This document shows, one piece after another, positions 46,002 to 56,272 of a DNA stretch of 64,000 nucleotides (position 1 is the stretch's first letter; each line of letters starts with the position of its first letter). Source of the stretch: Flavobacterium frigoris (GTDB lineage: Bacteria > Bacteroidota > Bacteroidia > Flavobacteriales > Flavobacteriaceae). The notes under the pieces were generated by a model. The model ran no database searches, was not told where the DNA came from, and was given only the letters and a program-made list of their open reading frames with translations. The stretch spans positions 43,868 to 107,867 of the forward strand of contig NZ_FOFZ01000012.1 of assembly GCF_900111075.1 (NCBI RefSeq). Direction: 5' to 3'. Made by a program: the position numbers and the translations under genes.

Positions 46002-46979
46002 ATGTTGAATGTTAATCAGAAGGAAAAAAAATGTGTGAGGTATCTTGCCAATGAAATGTCAAAAGCAGAGCGATCTGTATTTGAAATCGAATTGTCTTTG
46101 GATGATGATCTATTTGCTGTTTTTGAAAATTTTAAAACAATCTGGATTAATTATCCCGATAGTAAATTAACCAAAACAACTACTTCTTTTGGACAAATTA
46201 TTAAAAAACATAACAAACCAGTAAAGGAAAAATCGGTAAAGGGGTCATTAAATTATAAGGTACTTCTTTCTACTGCTTTACTTTTTGTCTTTTGCACATT
46301 TTTTTATTTTGTTACAATACCAAATTCACATTATAACAATCATAAAACTGCTACTAAAGGGGAGCGACTCACTTTTACGCTACCAGATAGCAGTACCGTT
46401 ATCTTAAACTCGGGAAGTGAAGTTAAATACTCTAGCGATTTTGGAAAGCAGAGGGATATATGGTTAAAAGGAGAAGCTTTCTTCAAAGTTACAAAGAATA
46501 TTAATTCCCCTTTTACCGTCCATACTAATGATTTTGATGTGAAAGTTTTAGGTACAGAATTTAATGTTAATGGCAGTGCAATTAACCAAACAATTTCATT
46601 ATCAAAGGGAAAGGTCAATGTACTATTGAAAGAAAGTAAGGATGAAATTAACCTACTGCCAAATGAAGAATTGGTATGGAATGCTAAGACAAAGTGTGTC
46701 ATTAAAAGAAATTTTAATGTGAATAAAATTTTAGCTTGGAAAGATAATATCCTTCTACTCGACGATGTGAAAATTGAAGATGCTCTTCCTAAAATTAATC
46801 AATTCTATGGGGTGAATTTTGTAATTAAGGATGCTGTAATTGCAAATATGCATATTAAAGGTGCTTTCAAGAATCAGTCTATTGATGACTTTATAACTTC
46901 TCTAGAATTTATTTTAGATGTGAGTATAACCAAAACTATTCAAAACAATTTCGAAATAGCAAAATATCATGAACATTAA
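46002..46979 (+). CDS. FecR family anti-sigma factor
   Basis: 325 residues. A cytoplasmic N-terminal anti-sigma segment (about 1-80) is followed by one transmembrane helix (VLLSTALLFVFCTFFYFVT, about 87-105). The periplasmic FecR domain comes next (RLTFTLPDSSTVILNSGSEVKYSSDF, WLKGEAFFKVTKN, FDVKVLGTEFNVNG), then a C-terminal STN-like DUF4974 domain (KIEDALPKINQFYGVNFVI). It holds or activates its sigma factor according to signals from the SusC-like receptor. It is placed before its sigma gene and overlaps it by 11 nt; the usual order is sigma first. Confidence 0.92.
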   Translation: MLNVNQKEKKCVRYLANEMSKAERSVFEIELSLDDDLFAVFENFKTIWINYPDSKLTKTTTSFGQIIKKHNKPVKEKSVKGSLNYKVLLSTALLFVFCTFFYFVTIPNSHYNNHKTATKGERLTFTLPDSSTVILNSGSEVKYSSDFGKQRDIWLKGEAFFKVTKNINSPFTVHTNDFDVKVLGTEFNVNGSAINQTISLSKGKVNVLLKESKDEINLLPNEELVWNAKTKCVIKRNFNVNKILAWKDNILLLDDVKIEDALPKINQFYGVNFVIKDAVIANMHIKGAFKNQSIDDFITSLEFILDVSITKTIQNNFEIAKYHEH

Positions 46980-47568
46980 CCAAATAAAAATGGGCAATAG
47001 TGATTGCTTTTCAGACGATTATTTATTTCAGCAAATTCGAAATGGTCAATACGAAGCAATGGAACTTTTCTTTAATAGGTATTATACTCCTTTGTGTCGT
47101 TTTGGATTGAGTTATGAATCGAATTCTTGTCTTGTAGAAGAAAAAGTAGCTGATATTTTTATTCAGTTGTGGAACAGTAGAAATATTCTTGATAAAATTA
47201 AAAATCCTAAATCCTATATCTATGTAGTAGTAAAAAACAGTTTAAAAACAGTACGGAAATCAGAGCAGTTTCATCAACAAATCGATGAAAGTAAAACTAA
47301 TAATACAATGTTTTCTCCCAGTAGAGAGCAGGAGATTATTGAAAATGAAGAGAAGGAAATTAGTACCAATTTGATACGTGAAATATTAGATGTTATTCCT
47401 AAAAAGTCACGGCAAGCTTTTGAACTCAGTAGAATAGACGGATTAAAATATAAAGAAATTTCCGTGATTCTAAACGTCACCCCTAAAACGGTTGAAAATC
47501 ATATAGCTATTGCACTCAAATATATTAGTAAGGCTTTGGAATCTCATAAAAAAGATAGAGTTATTTAA
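46969..47568 (+). CDS. ECF-type RNA polymerase sigma factor
   Basis: 199 residues. Region 2 is YEAMELFFNRYYTPLCRFGLSYE with EEKVADIFIQLWNSR (about 24-65). Region 4 is LDVIPKKSRQAFELSRIDGLKYKEISVILNVTPKTVENHIAIALKYI (about 140-187). It belongs to the FecI-like group that in Bacteroidetes drives SusC/SusD loci. The start overlaps fecR by 11 nt; an in-frame ATG 21 nt later is an alternative. It should recognise the promoter before the SusC gene at 47.6 kb. Confidence 0.92.
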   Translation: MNINQIKMGNSDCFSDDYLFQQIRNGQYEAMELFFNRYYTPLCRFGLSYESNSCLVEEKVADIFIQLWNSRNILDKIKNPKSYIYVVVKNSLKTVRKSEQFHQQIDESKTNNTMFSPSREQEIIENEEKEISTNLIREILDVIPKKSRQAFELSRIDGLKYKEISVILNVTPKTVENHIAIALKYISKALESHKKDRVI

Positions 47569-47652
47569 CTCTATTTAATAATTATTAGAAAAACTAACTT
47601 TTTAAAATCAGTTCTAGTTTGTTAAAAACAACATTAAGTAATCACAGATAAA

Positions 47653-50600
47653 ATGAAACAAAAAATTATTCTAACCTTATCATTATGTCTTCAGTTGGGT
47701 ATTGGGACTATTTATTCTAATACTCCGATAATGAATGAAGCCGTAGAAAATATAGCTGCAAACGAGAAAATTAATTTGAATCTAAAAGATGTTTCCATAA
47801 AACAAATCTTTTCTCTAATAGAGCAGCAAATTGACAAAAAGTTCATTTATATGTCAGACCAGAAATTTCTTCAAGAAAAAATTTCTATTACGACGAGTAA
47901 TCAGGATTTAAATCAAGTATTAGCTGTTTTAAAAACCAAGGTGAGTCTTGATTTTAAGATAACTAAAAACGGGATTTTAGTAAAAGAACTTGGTAATTCA
48001 AATCAAAATAAGACTCAAGAAAACAGAAAAATTATTGGAGTAGTTTTAGATAATTCTAATTTGCCTATTCCTGGAGCATCTGTTTTTGCAGTAGGAACTG
48101 CAATAGCAACCACTACTGATTTTGACGGGAAATTTACGATTAATGTCCCTGAAAGCGCGAGCAGTTTATCCATTAGTTATATGGGATTTGAAACTAAAAT
48201 AATCAATATTGAGAATAAGACAGAAATTAAAGTAATTCTTTTTGAATCAACTTCTCAGTTAGACGAGGTTGTAGTTGTGGGATATGGTACAGAACAAAGA
48301 AGAAATGTTACTGCTTCTATTTCTACTGTAAAAATGAAAGATATTAAATCTCAACCAAAGGCTAATGTAGTTGAAATGCTTGAAGGTCGCTTACCTGGTG
48401 TTCAAATCATGAGTGATAACAGCCCAGGAGGAGGTTCTTCTATTCGTGTACGAGGCTTTAGTACCATTAACAATAATGATCCATTAGTAATTATAGATGG
48501 GGTTCCAGCTTCAAATGGATTAAATGGTATTAATTCAGCAGACATTGAAACTCTTCAAGTATTAAAGGATGCTGCATCTTCTTCTATTTATGGTTCTCGT
48601 GCTGCTAACGGAGTTGTCGTTATAACAACAAAAAAAGGGGGGAAAAATGGTAAAACCGAAATACAATTTGATGGGTATTCTGGTGTTCAATCGGCCTTTA
48701 ATTTGCCTAATCTGCTGAATGCACAACAATATGGTGATCTACTTTGGCAAGCCACAAAGAATGATGGAAAAGTACCAGCAAGTGGGATCTACGGAAGCAA
48801 TCTTAATTCACCTACAATTCCTGAGTATCTTAATTCTAGTAAAACCATTCCCAGTGATGATGTAAAATGGATTAATGAAATTATGCAGCCTGCCGCTGTT
48901 CATTCATATAATTTATCGCTGTCAAAAGGGGATGAAAAAGGCCAACACGCTTTCTCTCTTGGCTATTTTAATCAGGAAGGAACTATAAAGCATACCGGAT
49001 TTGAACGTTTTTCTGCTCGATTTAATTCCAGTTATACCATTAAAGACTTTTTGACTATTGGTGAAAACTTTACGTCTTCGTATACTGAGCAAGTAGCAAC
49101 AGGAACGAATAGTGCTTTGGGAAGTATCGTTTATGATGCATTGCAATTCCCTTCTATTGTTCCCGTTTATGATAATAATGGAGATTTTGCTGGAAATCCA
49201 ATCAATGATATTGCAAATCCTCTTGGGAATTTAACTCGTGCCAAAGATAATAAGCAAAAACGAATTCAAGCCTTAGGGAATGTATTTATTAGTGCTAAGA
49301 TCAGTGATATCACTGTTAAAACCTCTTTAGGATTGGATTTTGAGAATTATAATTACAGAGGTTTTTCACCTGTTTACAATGAAATTCTTTCGCAAAATGT
49401 GAAAAACTCATTAACCACTAACAATAGTTTTAATTATCAATTAACAATTTCAAATACCTTAAATTATAAGAAACAGATTGGTAGTCATAATCTAGACGTT
49501 CTTTTGGGACATGAAGCTATTAAATATTATTACGAAGGATTTGGAGCTTCTCGTCAAAACTTCCTTTATGAAGATCCAAATTTCAGATATTTAAGTTATG
49601 GTACTGAAAACCAATTAAACACTGGGACTGCAAACGAATGGGCTTTGAACTCCTATTTTGGTAGAGTAAATTATAATTTTAATCAAAAATATCTATTAAG
49701 TGCCACTGTTAGAAGGGATGGGACTTCAAGATTAGCCAATAACAATTGGGGTACTTTTCCAGCAGTTTCTGGAGGCTGGAGAATTGACAAGGAAGATTTC
49801 TTTGATTTTGGAGATAAATTCAGTTCGTTTTTACTGCGTGGAAGTTGGGGACAAACAGGAAATCAACAGCTACCTTCTTATTCTACTGTAGATAGCTATT
49901 TTAATAACAATAATTATTCTGATTATGCTATTGGTGGCGGTCAAAATGTGACAGCCACAGGATTAACACAAACACGCGTTTCTAATGCTGATTTATCCTG
50001 GGAAACAACTACTCAGAGAACAATTGGAGTTGATCTAGGTTTTTTTAATGATAAATTAAATGTTACGGCAGAATATTACAATAAAGAAACAAATGATATT
50101 CTTGTTTATAATGTGGTTCCACTAACCTATGGAGGCACTAATGATGGACAATGGATTAATGACGGGCAAATGAAAAATCATGGTTATGAACTAGATTTAA
50201 ATTTTGCTGATAAAATAAGTAATTTCTCCTATGACCTTGCTTTGAATTTGACGGGCTATAAAAATGAATTGACGGCTTTAAATAGCGTAGCTTATTTAGG
50301 AATTCCTAGTTCTTCTTTGCATACAGTTAATTTTGATCAGGAAATATCTAGAAGTGCAGTTGGAGAACCTATTGGATCTTTTTATGGCTATGTTTCTGAA
50401 GGTTTATTTCAAAGTCAACAAGAAGTTTCAGATTATGGTTTGCAACCTAATGCACAAGCTGGAGACCTTAAGTTTAAAGATGTCAACGGTGATGGAATAA
50501 TTGATAGTAAAGACAGGACTTTTATTGGTTCTCCACATCCTGATTTGATGCTTGGTTTCAATATCAACCTTAAATACAAACAGTTTGATTTAGGAATGTT

Positions 50601-51045
50601 TTTTAACGGAAGTTTTGGAAATGATATCTATAATCTAACCAAGTACAAAACCCATTTTTTCAATCAAGCAGCCTACAATAAAGATGTTGCTTTATTAGAT
50701 GCTTGGACGGTTGATAATCCAAATTCTACTATTCCAAGATTGTCACTGGACGATAGAAACAACAACATTCGTGCTTCTTCCTATTATGTTGAAGACGGTT
50801 CTTATTTCAAATTAAACAATTTACAATTAGGCTATACTTTTCCTTCGCAAGCTTTAGCTGGAATGAAATTGCGTTTATATGGGCAGGCTAGTAATGTTTT
50901 TACTATAACAAAATATAGTGGAATGACCCCTCAAATAGGTCTACAAAGTTATTCTTCAAGTAATAGAAATCTTGATATAGGTATTGATAGAGGGATTTAT
51001 CCACCTTCAAGAACATTTACTTTTGGTTGTAATTTAAACTTTTAA
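47653..51045 (+). CDS. SusC/RagA TonB-dependent transporter with STN signalling domain
   Basis: 1130 residues. Signal peptide (KIILTLSLCLQLGIGTIYS), then an STN domain (about 35-115, LNLKDVSIKQIFSLIEQQIDKKF), a carboxypeptidase-like domain (130-200, VVLDNSNLPIPGASVFAVGT), the TonB-box-like DEVVVVGYGT, a plug with VEMLEGRLPGVQI and IRVRGFSTINNNDPLVIIDGVP, and a 22-strand barrel. It imports oligosaccharides through the outer membrane with SusD. The STN domain contacts FecR, making the receptor itself the signal source. The GH92 gene downstream suggests a mannose-rich glycan. Confidence 0.96.
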   Translation: MKQKIILTLSLCLQLGIGTIYSNTPIMNEAVENIAANEKINLNLKDVSIKQIFSLIEQQIDKKFIYMSDQKFLQEKISITTSNQDLNQVLAVLKTKVSLDFKITKNGILVKELGNSNQNKTQENRKIIGVVLDNSNLPIPGASVFAVGTAIATTTDFDGKFTINVPESASSLSISYMGFETKIINIENKTEIKVILFESTSQLDEVVVVGYGTEQRRNVTASISTVKMKDIKSQPKANVVEMLEGRLPGVQIMSDNSPGGGSSIRVRGFSTINNNDPLVIIDGVPASNGLNGINSADIETLQVLKDAASSSIYGSRAANGVVVITTKKGGKNGKTEIQFDGYSGVQSAFNLPNLLNAQQYGDLLWQATKNDGKVPASGIYGSNLNSPTIPEYLNSSKTIPSDDVKWINEIMQPAAVHSYNLSLSKGDEKGQHAFSLGYFNQEGTIKHTGFERFSARFNSSYTIKDFLTIGENFTSSYTEQVATGTNSALGSIVYDALQFPSIVPVYDNNGDFAGNPINDIANPLGNLTRAKDNKQKRIQALGNVFISAKISDITVKTSLGLDFENYNYRGFSPVYNEILSQNVKNSLTTNNSFNYQLTISNTLNYKKQIGSHNLDVLLGHEAIKYYYEGFGASRQNFLYEDPNFRYLSYGTENQLNTGTANEWALNSYFGRVNYNFNQKYLLSATVRRDGTSRLANNNWGTFPAVSGGWRIDKEDFFDFGDKFSSFLLRGSWGQTGNQQLPSYSTVDSYFNNNNYSDYAIGGGQNVTATGLTQTRVSNADLSWETTTQRTIGVDLGFFNDKLNVTAEYYNKETNDILVYNVVPLTYGGTNDGQWINDGQMKNHGYELDLNFADKISNFSYDLALNLTGYKNELTALNSVAYLGIPSSSLHTVNFDQEISRSAVGEPIGSFYGYVSEGLFQSQQEVSDYGLQPNAQAGDLKFKDVNGDGIIDSKDRTFIGSPHPDLMLGFNINLKYKQFDLGMFFNGSFGNDIYNLTKYKTHFFNQAAYNKDVALLDAWTVDNPNSTIPRLSLDDRNNNIRASSYYVEDGSYFKLNNLQLGYTFPSQALAGMKLRLYGQASNVFTITKYSGMTPQIGLQSYSSSNRNLDIGIDRGIYPPSRTFTFGCNLNF

Positions 51046-51053
51046 ATTTAAAA

Positions 51054-52721
51054 ATGATGCGAATAAAAAACACAATAAAAACAGTTTTCCTATTGGCTTT
51101 ATGCCTACAGATGAGTTCATGTTCTAATGATTTTTTAGAGGAGGTTACATACGGTGAAGTTGATCCTTCTGAAATGACAAAGCCTGCAAATGTAGAACGT
51201 GCTATAATATCGGCCTATAGTGTTCTGAACGGTCAAATAGATGGGGCTAGTAATGCTTATAATTCTCCCGACTCTAATTTTAGTTTTGGAGACATAACGT
51301 CTGATGATAGTTATAAAGGTGGTGGCGGAACAGGTGATCAGAATAACATTCACCAAATGGAGATTTACAATGAAAATGCAACTACTGTAGATATTGAACG
51401 TAAATGGAAGGCACTTTATGAAGGTGTAAAGCGTTCTAATGAAGCCATGCGATTGTTAAACGCTTCGACTGATTTTGAAGCTTCTTTAAAAGTGAAGAGA
51501 ATGGCTGAATTACGTTTTTTGAGAGGCCACTTTTATTTTGAATTAAAAAAGATATACAATCACATTCCTTATATCGATGAAACGGCTACAACTGTTGCTG
51601 ATTATGCAAAATCAAATACGACCTTTTCTTCAGATGAGATTTGGACTAAAATTGAAACAGATTTTCAGGAAGCTTATGCCAATCTTCCAGAGACGCAAAG
51701 TGAACTGGGACGACCAACTAAAATAGCTGCTAAAGCTTATTTGGCAAAATGTTATTTATTTGAAAGTAAATGGCAACTTGCTTATGACGCTACTACTGAA
51801 ATAATGAGTAGTAATTATGGTTTATTGACGGATTTTCAACAAGTGTTTTTACCAGAGAATGATAATAATAAGGAAATTATTTTTGCAGTTCAACATTCGG
51901 TAAATGATGGACAGCCTAGTAATTATAATGGGAGTATCGGCGATAGATTGACTGCTCCAGGAGGCCCATTTTATTCTCAATATGGTTTTCACCGTCCTTC
52001 ACAGAATCTAGTGAACGCTTTTAAAACAGATGCTTCAGGTTTACCCTTAGAAAATAATGTAAACGTTGTTGCTAGTGATAATGTAGATCCTCGTTTGGAC
52101 ATTACCGTTGGTCGTCCAGGAATACCATACAAAGATTTGGGTATTTTATATCAGGATACTTGGGCTAGAGATTTGGCTACTTATGGTTCATTTTCCCCAA
52201 AGAAGCGCATAGTTTCAGCAAAGTCACCTTATTATGTTACGGTTTGGCCATATGTAAATGCGTTAAATTATTACATTATCCGTTATGCGGAGGTCGTTTT
52301 ATGGAGAGCAGAGGCAGCCGTTGAAATAGGGAAATTAGAAGAAGCGAGAACGTTAGTAAATCAAATTCGAAATCGTGCAGCTAATACTGCCTTTGTAAAA
52401 ACTTTAGACGGAAGTGCCAATGCTGCTAACTATACTATAGCGCCGTATAGCACAGTATGGACAAGTAAAGTTATGGCTAAAACTGCAGTACATTTAGAAA
52501 CTCGTTTGGAAACAGCAATGGAAGGGCATCGATTCTTTAACCTAGTTCGATGGGGAGAGGCAGATACTGTTTTAAATGCGTATCTTTTGATTGAAAAAAC
52601 CAGAAGAACACATCTAACTAATGCGGTGTTTATCAAAGGGAAAAACGAATATTTTCCAATACCACAAAGGTATATAGATGGATTACCTATAGGAATGGTT
52701 ACTCAGAATAATGGTTATTAA
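51054..52721 (+). CDS. RagB/SusD surface glycan-binding lipoprotein
   Basis: 555 residues. The lipobox is in LALCLQMSSCSNDFLEE (lipidated Cys near residue 23). AELRFLRGHFYFELKKIYNHIPYID, a TPR-like core with AKAYLAKCYLFESKWQLAYDATTEIM, and NALNYYIIRYAEVVLWRAEAAVEIG plus HRFFNLVRWGEADTVLNAYL are SusD signatures. It forms the lid of the SusC transporter and binds glycan at the cell surface. It lies 8 nt after the susC gene. Confidence 0.95.
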   Translation: MMRIKNTIKTVFLLALCLQMSSCSNDFLEEVTYGEVDPSEMTKPANVERAIISAYSVLNGQIDGASNAYNSPDSNFSFGDITSDDSYKGGGGTGDQNNIHQMEIYNENATTVDIERKWKALYEGVKRSNEAMRLLNASTDFEASLKVKRMAELRFLRGHFYFELKKIYNHIPYIDETATTVADYAKSNTTFSSDEIWTKIETDFQEAYANLPETQSELGRPTKIAAKAYLAKCYLFESKWQLAYDATTEIMSSNYGLLTDFQQVFLPENDNNKEIIFAVQHSVNDGQPSNYNGSIGDRLTAPGGPFYSQYGFHRPSQNLVNAFKTDASGLPLENNVNVVASDNVDPRLDITVGRPGIPYKDLGILYQDTWARDLATYGSFSPKKRIVSAKSPYYVTVWPYVNALNYYIIRYAEVVLWRAEAAVEIGKLEEARTLVNQIRNRAANTAFVKTLDGSANAANYTIAPYSTVWTSKVMAKTAVHLETRLETAMEGHRFFNLVRWGEADTVLNAYLLIEKTRRTHLTNAVFIKGKNEYFPIPQRYIDGLPIGMVTQNNGY

Positions 52722-52775
52722 AAACTAAATAAAGTTAGGTAATCTTATCGATTGCCTAATTTTTATATAAAAAAG

Positions 52776-54038
52776 ATGAAAAAACTAATTTACATATTAA
52801 TTACACTTGCATGTATTTCAGGCTATAGCCAAGAAGTCAAAGGATTTGATCTAAATTATAAATCATCCAAAACTTCTTCGTTGGTACAGGATAAGAATTT
52901 TTATTTGCTGACAGCCATTCAAAACGATAAAGCAGTTAGACAACTTCTAGAAAACAATAGTGTTTTAAAAAGCATTTTTAATAAACAGCAACAAGAGATA
53001 AGTTCCAAGCTGAGCTCTTGCAAAGACAGCCTTTCCTGCTTGATTAGTACCTATCAAATTAAAGAAAAAGAACTCAAAAGTATTGAAAAGGAAGTTCAAA
53101 TTTTGATGAAAAGTAAAAAGGAACTACAAGATTTTGTGAAAAATAATTTGCGTTCTTCTGGTAAATATGAAAATTTTAAAAACGATACCGATACCGAATT
53201 ACTGCTAAAAGCGTGGCAAATTTGTTCTCGAGGAATGAATCGGATTATGAATGTTTATGGAATTGGAGAAGCCCCTCAGTATGCTACAATAGATTCTGTT
53301 TCTTATGATGTAAAGTCTAAATTTTATAAAGGATCTGTTTTTATGTGGTCTGATATGCTTCACAATAAAAAACCTAGATTGAATACTTTATTTTTTCAAG
53401 AAAGTCTGGATTTTAGTTTGTCACTTTTGTACATGAACCATCGTGATGAGGTGGCGCGTTACGAACCGTTAGAGGAAAAAGAGAACAAAAAAGCAATTGA
53501 TCATATAAAGCAAATAAATTTCAATGCTTTAGATTATGCTTCTATTTTAATTTTGGGAAACGGACCAGAGAATTATCAAGACCGATTGTCCGCCATAGGA
53601 AAACTAAACATACAATTAGGAGTATTAGAATATGAAGCTAAGAAAGCCCCTTTGATTATTGTTTCTGGAGGTCATGCTCATCCTTTTAGAGCTCCCTATT
53701 GCGAGGCTATTGAAATGAAAAAAGAATTGATGACTGTGTATCATATTCCCGAAGAAAACATCCTTATTGATCCTTTTGCCAGACATACCACAACAAATTT
53801 ACGTAATGTCAGTAGAATGATGTTTGCTTATCAAATGCCAACTAACAAAAAAAGTATTGTAATTACGAATGTTAGTCATAGTGATTATGTAGGAAGCCCC
53901 AATTTTAATGCGCGTTGTATTGAAGAATTAGGTTATTTACCTGCCATTATTCTAAAGAGACTTAATTCTACTACAATAGAGTTTTTACCAAAAATCGAAT
54001 CTTTGCATCAAAACCCAATCGACCCTTTAGATCCATAA
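52776..54038 (+). CDS. Exported YdcF/DUF218-family protein
   Basis: 420 residues from the ATG at 52776. Signal peptide MKKLIYILITLACISGYSQ. Residues about 25-130 contain a coiled-coil-prone stretch (IKEKELKSIEKEVQILMKSKKEL). The C-terminal DUF218 domain has ILILGNGPENYQDRLSAIGKL, APLIIVSGGHAHPFRAPYCEAIEMKKEL, IPEENILIDPFARHTTTNLRNV and SIVITNVSHSDYVGS. The family (YdcF, SanA, ElyC) is tied to envelope and peptidoglycan-related functions; its chemistry is uncertain. Being between SusD and GH92 it may act on a glycan degradation product. Confidence 0.8.
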   Translation: MKKLIYILITLACISGYSQEVKGFDLNYKSSKTSSLVQDKNFYLLTAIQNDKAVRQLLENNSVLKSIFNKQQQEISSKLSSCKDSLSCLISTYQIKEKELKSIEKEVQILMKSKKELQDFVKNNLRSSGKYENFKNDTDTELLLKAWQICSRGMNRIMNVYGIGEAPQYATIDSVSYDVKSKFYKGSVFMWSDMLHNKKPRLNTLFFQESLDFSLSLLYMNHRDEVARYEPLEEKENKKAIDHIKQINFNALDYASILILGNGPENYQDRLSAIGKLNIQLGVLEYEAKKAPLIIVSGGHAHPFRAPYCEAIEMKKELMTVYHIPEENILIDPFARHTTTNLRNVSRMMFAYQMPTNKKSIVITNVSHSDYVGSPNFNARCIEELGYLPAIILKRLNSTTIEFLPKIESLHQNPIDPLDP

Positions 54039-54047
54039 ATTGATATC

Positions 54048-56114
54048 ATGAAAAAAATATTAGTTATATTACTTGTTTTTATTATAGTTGCATGCCAGTC
54101 TTTGAAAAAAAATGCTACAAAAGAGCAATCACCAGTTGAAAAGGTAAATGTATTTTTAGGTACTTCTGGAGATCATGGACAAATGTCGCCTTCGGCATCT
54201 TCTCCTTTTAATATGATGAGTATTGGCCCCCAAACCTATCCTCATATTCATGCCGGTTACGAACATTTGGCCAAGGAATTCTTGGGATTTACCCATAGCC
54301 GTATCGAAGGAGTAGGCTGTATGGGAACTGGAGGAAATTTGCTTATTAAACCTATTTTTGATGGTGATGTGAGTGCACCATTAATCAAAAAACAAGAATC
54401 AGCTTCCCCGGGTTTCTATGGAGTAGCATTTAAGAATGGAATTATAGCCCAAATGAGTGTAAAACATAATTTTGGAATTCATCATTATGAATTTCCGAAA
54501 AAAGGAGCAGGGCTTTTTATTGATTTGTCCCATGCTTTTGTTAATCGATTTGTTGCCGAAGAGCATGAAGTTGATAGAAATACTATAAGCGGCTGGATTG
54601 ACACCCAAACCACTTGCGATAAGGGGATTTATCGTATTTATTATGTTTTAGAGATCTCTAATTTGGCAACAATAACTCCAATTTCGGAACATAAGTATCT
54701 TATTTCTGGCCTTGCTGACACTACCGAAATGGAAGTTCGTGTTGGTTTCTCCTCCGTTAGTACGGCTTACGCCAAAGCTAAAATAGAAGCGATTCTCTTG
54801 GAAGAGTTGGCTGCACAAACAGCAATTGACTGGAATCATTTTTTAACCAGAATAGAAGTGACTGGCGAAAAAGATAGAGAAGATTTATTCTATTCTCTTT
54901 TATACCGGGGATTGCAGGCGCCATTTTTAGTTTCAGAATCGGATGGAAGCTACAAAGCCATCGACGGTTCTATTCAAAAATCAAGTAGCCCAATATACAA
55001 CGGTTGGGCTATTTGGGATAATTATCGAGAACAATTACCCATGCTATCATTGGCTTATCCGGAACGTTTTGGCCCCATAGTGAAGTCTATTGCAAACTTG
55101 TATCCGTATGGCAAGAATAATTGGGCTACCAAACACGAGTCCTCGCCTACAGTCCGCACGGAGCATGCGATTGTTGTTTTATTGGACGGTTATAAAAAAG
55201 GGTTTCCTGTAGATTTTAATTCCATCAAAGATTCCCTAATCGCAGAAGTAGACCGATTGGAATACAATTCGCCTGACAAGGCTTTGGAATCTTCTTATGA
55301 CTGTTGGGCACTTTCTGAAGTCCTGAAAATTACCAAAGATTCTATGTTAAGTGCCCAATATTTGAATAAGGCTTTAAAATATAAAAATTATTGGAAAAAA
55401 GATTTTGCCGATTTATCCAAAGGAGATCTCGATAAAATGCCCGCTCGTGGAATGTATCAAGGCACCGTTTGGCAGTATCGCTGGTTTGTTCCTTTTGATG
55501 TGTTGGGTCTAAAAAACTTAATAGGAGGCGAAGATTTATTTTTGAAGCAATTAGATCAATTTTTTGCAGAGGATAATTACAATCATGCGAATCAACCAGA
55601 CCTACAAGTTCCTGGTTTGTATAACTCGAGTTCACAACCTTGGAAATCTCAAAAACTGTTTCGGAATATTATGTTAGATACCGTGGTACAGGCTTATTTT
55701 AATGACAATAGTAAAGGAGTAGATTCCTATATTGGAAGGATTTATAAGAATGCACCCCAAGCTTATGTGCGTACTATGGATGATGATGCAGGTACAATGT
55801 CCTCCTGGTTTGTGATGCGAAGTATAGGGCTGTCACCAGCAAATATTGGTAGTCCCATTTATTATTTGACCGCTCCTATCTTTAAGAAAGTAGATTTAAA
55901 TTGGGAAAACGGAAAGTCATTTCACATTGAAGTTCGCAATTATAATAAAGATCACTTTTATATTCAATCGGCTAATTTAAATGGGCGGCCTTTGTTTAGA
56001 AATTGGTTGACGCAGGAAGAGATTAGTAATGGTGGAACCTTAATAATCGAAACTGCTGCTTTGCCTAATAAAAAGTGGGGAATTGAGGATCAGTGGATTT
56101 CAAAAACAGAGTAA
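54048..56114 (+). CDS. GH92 family glycoside hydrolase (alpha-mannosidase-like)
   Basis: 688 residues. A lipoprotein-type signal peptide (LVILLVFIIVACQSL) suggests anchoring at the surface or in the periplasm. VEKVNVFLGTSGDHGQMSPSASSPFNMMSIGPQTY and GFTHSRIEGVGCMGTGGNLLI are the N-terminal family blocks. NHANQPDLQVPGLYNSSSQPWKSQ and MDDDAGTMSSWFVMRSIGLSP are the (alpha/alpha)6 catalytic blocks. Characterised members are calcium-dependent exo-alpha-mannosidases. The length is somewhat below the common 720-760. It is the only glycosidase of this locus. Confidence 0.9.
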   Translation: MKKILVILLVFIIVACQSLKKNATKEQSPVEKVNVFLGTSGDHGQMSPSASSPFNMMSIGPQTYPHIHAGYEHLAKEFLGFTHSRIEGVGCMGTGGNLLIKPIFDGDVSAPLIKKQESASPGFYGVAFKNGIIAQMSVKHNFGIHHYEFPKKGAGLFIDLSHAFVNRFVAEEHEVDRNTISGWIDTQTTCDKGIYRIYYVLEISNLATITPISEHKYLISGLADTTEMEVRVGFSSVSTAYAKAKIEAILLEELAAQTAIDWNHFLTRIEVTGEKDREDLFYSLLYRGLQAPFLVSESDGSYKAIDGSIQKSSSPIYNGWAIWDNYREQLPMLSLAYPERFGPIVKSIANLYPYGKNNWATKHESSPTVRTEHAIVVLLDGYKKGFPVDFNSIKDSLIAEVDRLEYNSPDKALESSYDCWALSEVLKITKDSMLSAQYLNKALKYKNYWKKDFADLSKGDLDKMPARGMYQGTVWQYRWFVPFDVLGLKNLIGGEDLFLKQLDQFFAEDNYNHANQPDLQVPGLYNSSSQPWKSQKLFRNIMLDTVVQAYFNDNSKGVDSYIGRIYKNAPQAYVRTMDDDAGTMSSWFVMRSIGLSPANIGSPIYYLTAPIFKKVDLNWENGKSFHIEVRNYNKDHFYIQSANLNGRPLFRNWLTQEEISNGGTLIIETAALPNKKWGIEDQWISKTE

Positions 56115-56175
56115 TACAATTGATTAATAAATTAGGTATCAGTGATTTTTTTTCGCTTAATATCCTTTACCTCAT

Positions 56176-56214
56176 AAAACGAGAAGCCGAGTTGAAAGTC
56201 CGGCTTCTCGTTTT
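56176..56214. terminator. Terminator of the SusC/GH92 operon
   Basis: Perfect 14-bp stem AAAACGAGAAGCCG (56176-56189) with CGGCTTCTCGTTTT (56201-56214), 11-nt loop and extra T. It lies 61 nt after the GH92 stop and marks the end of the utilisation locus. Confidence 0.88.
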
Positions 56215-56272
56215 TGCTTATAAGTTGCAATAGCTATTCAGGTTAATTATTTTAAAAGGTTTAAAACAATTT

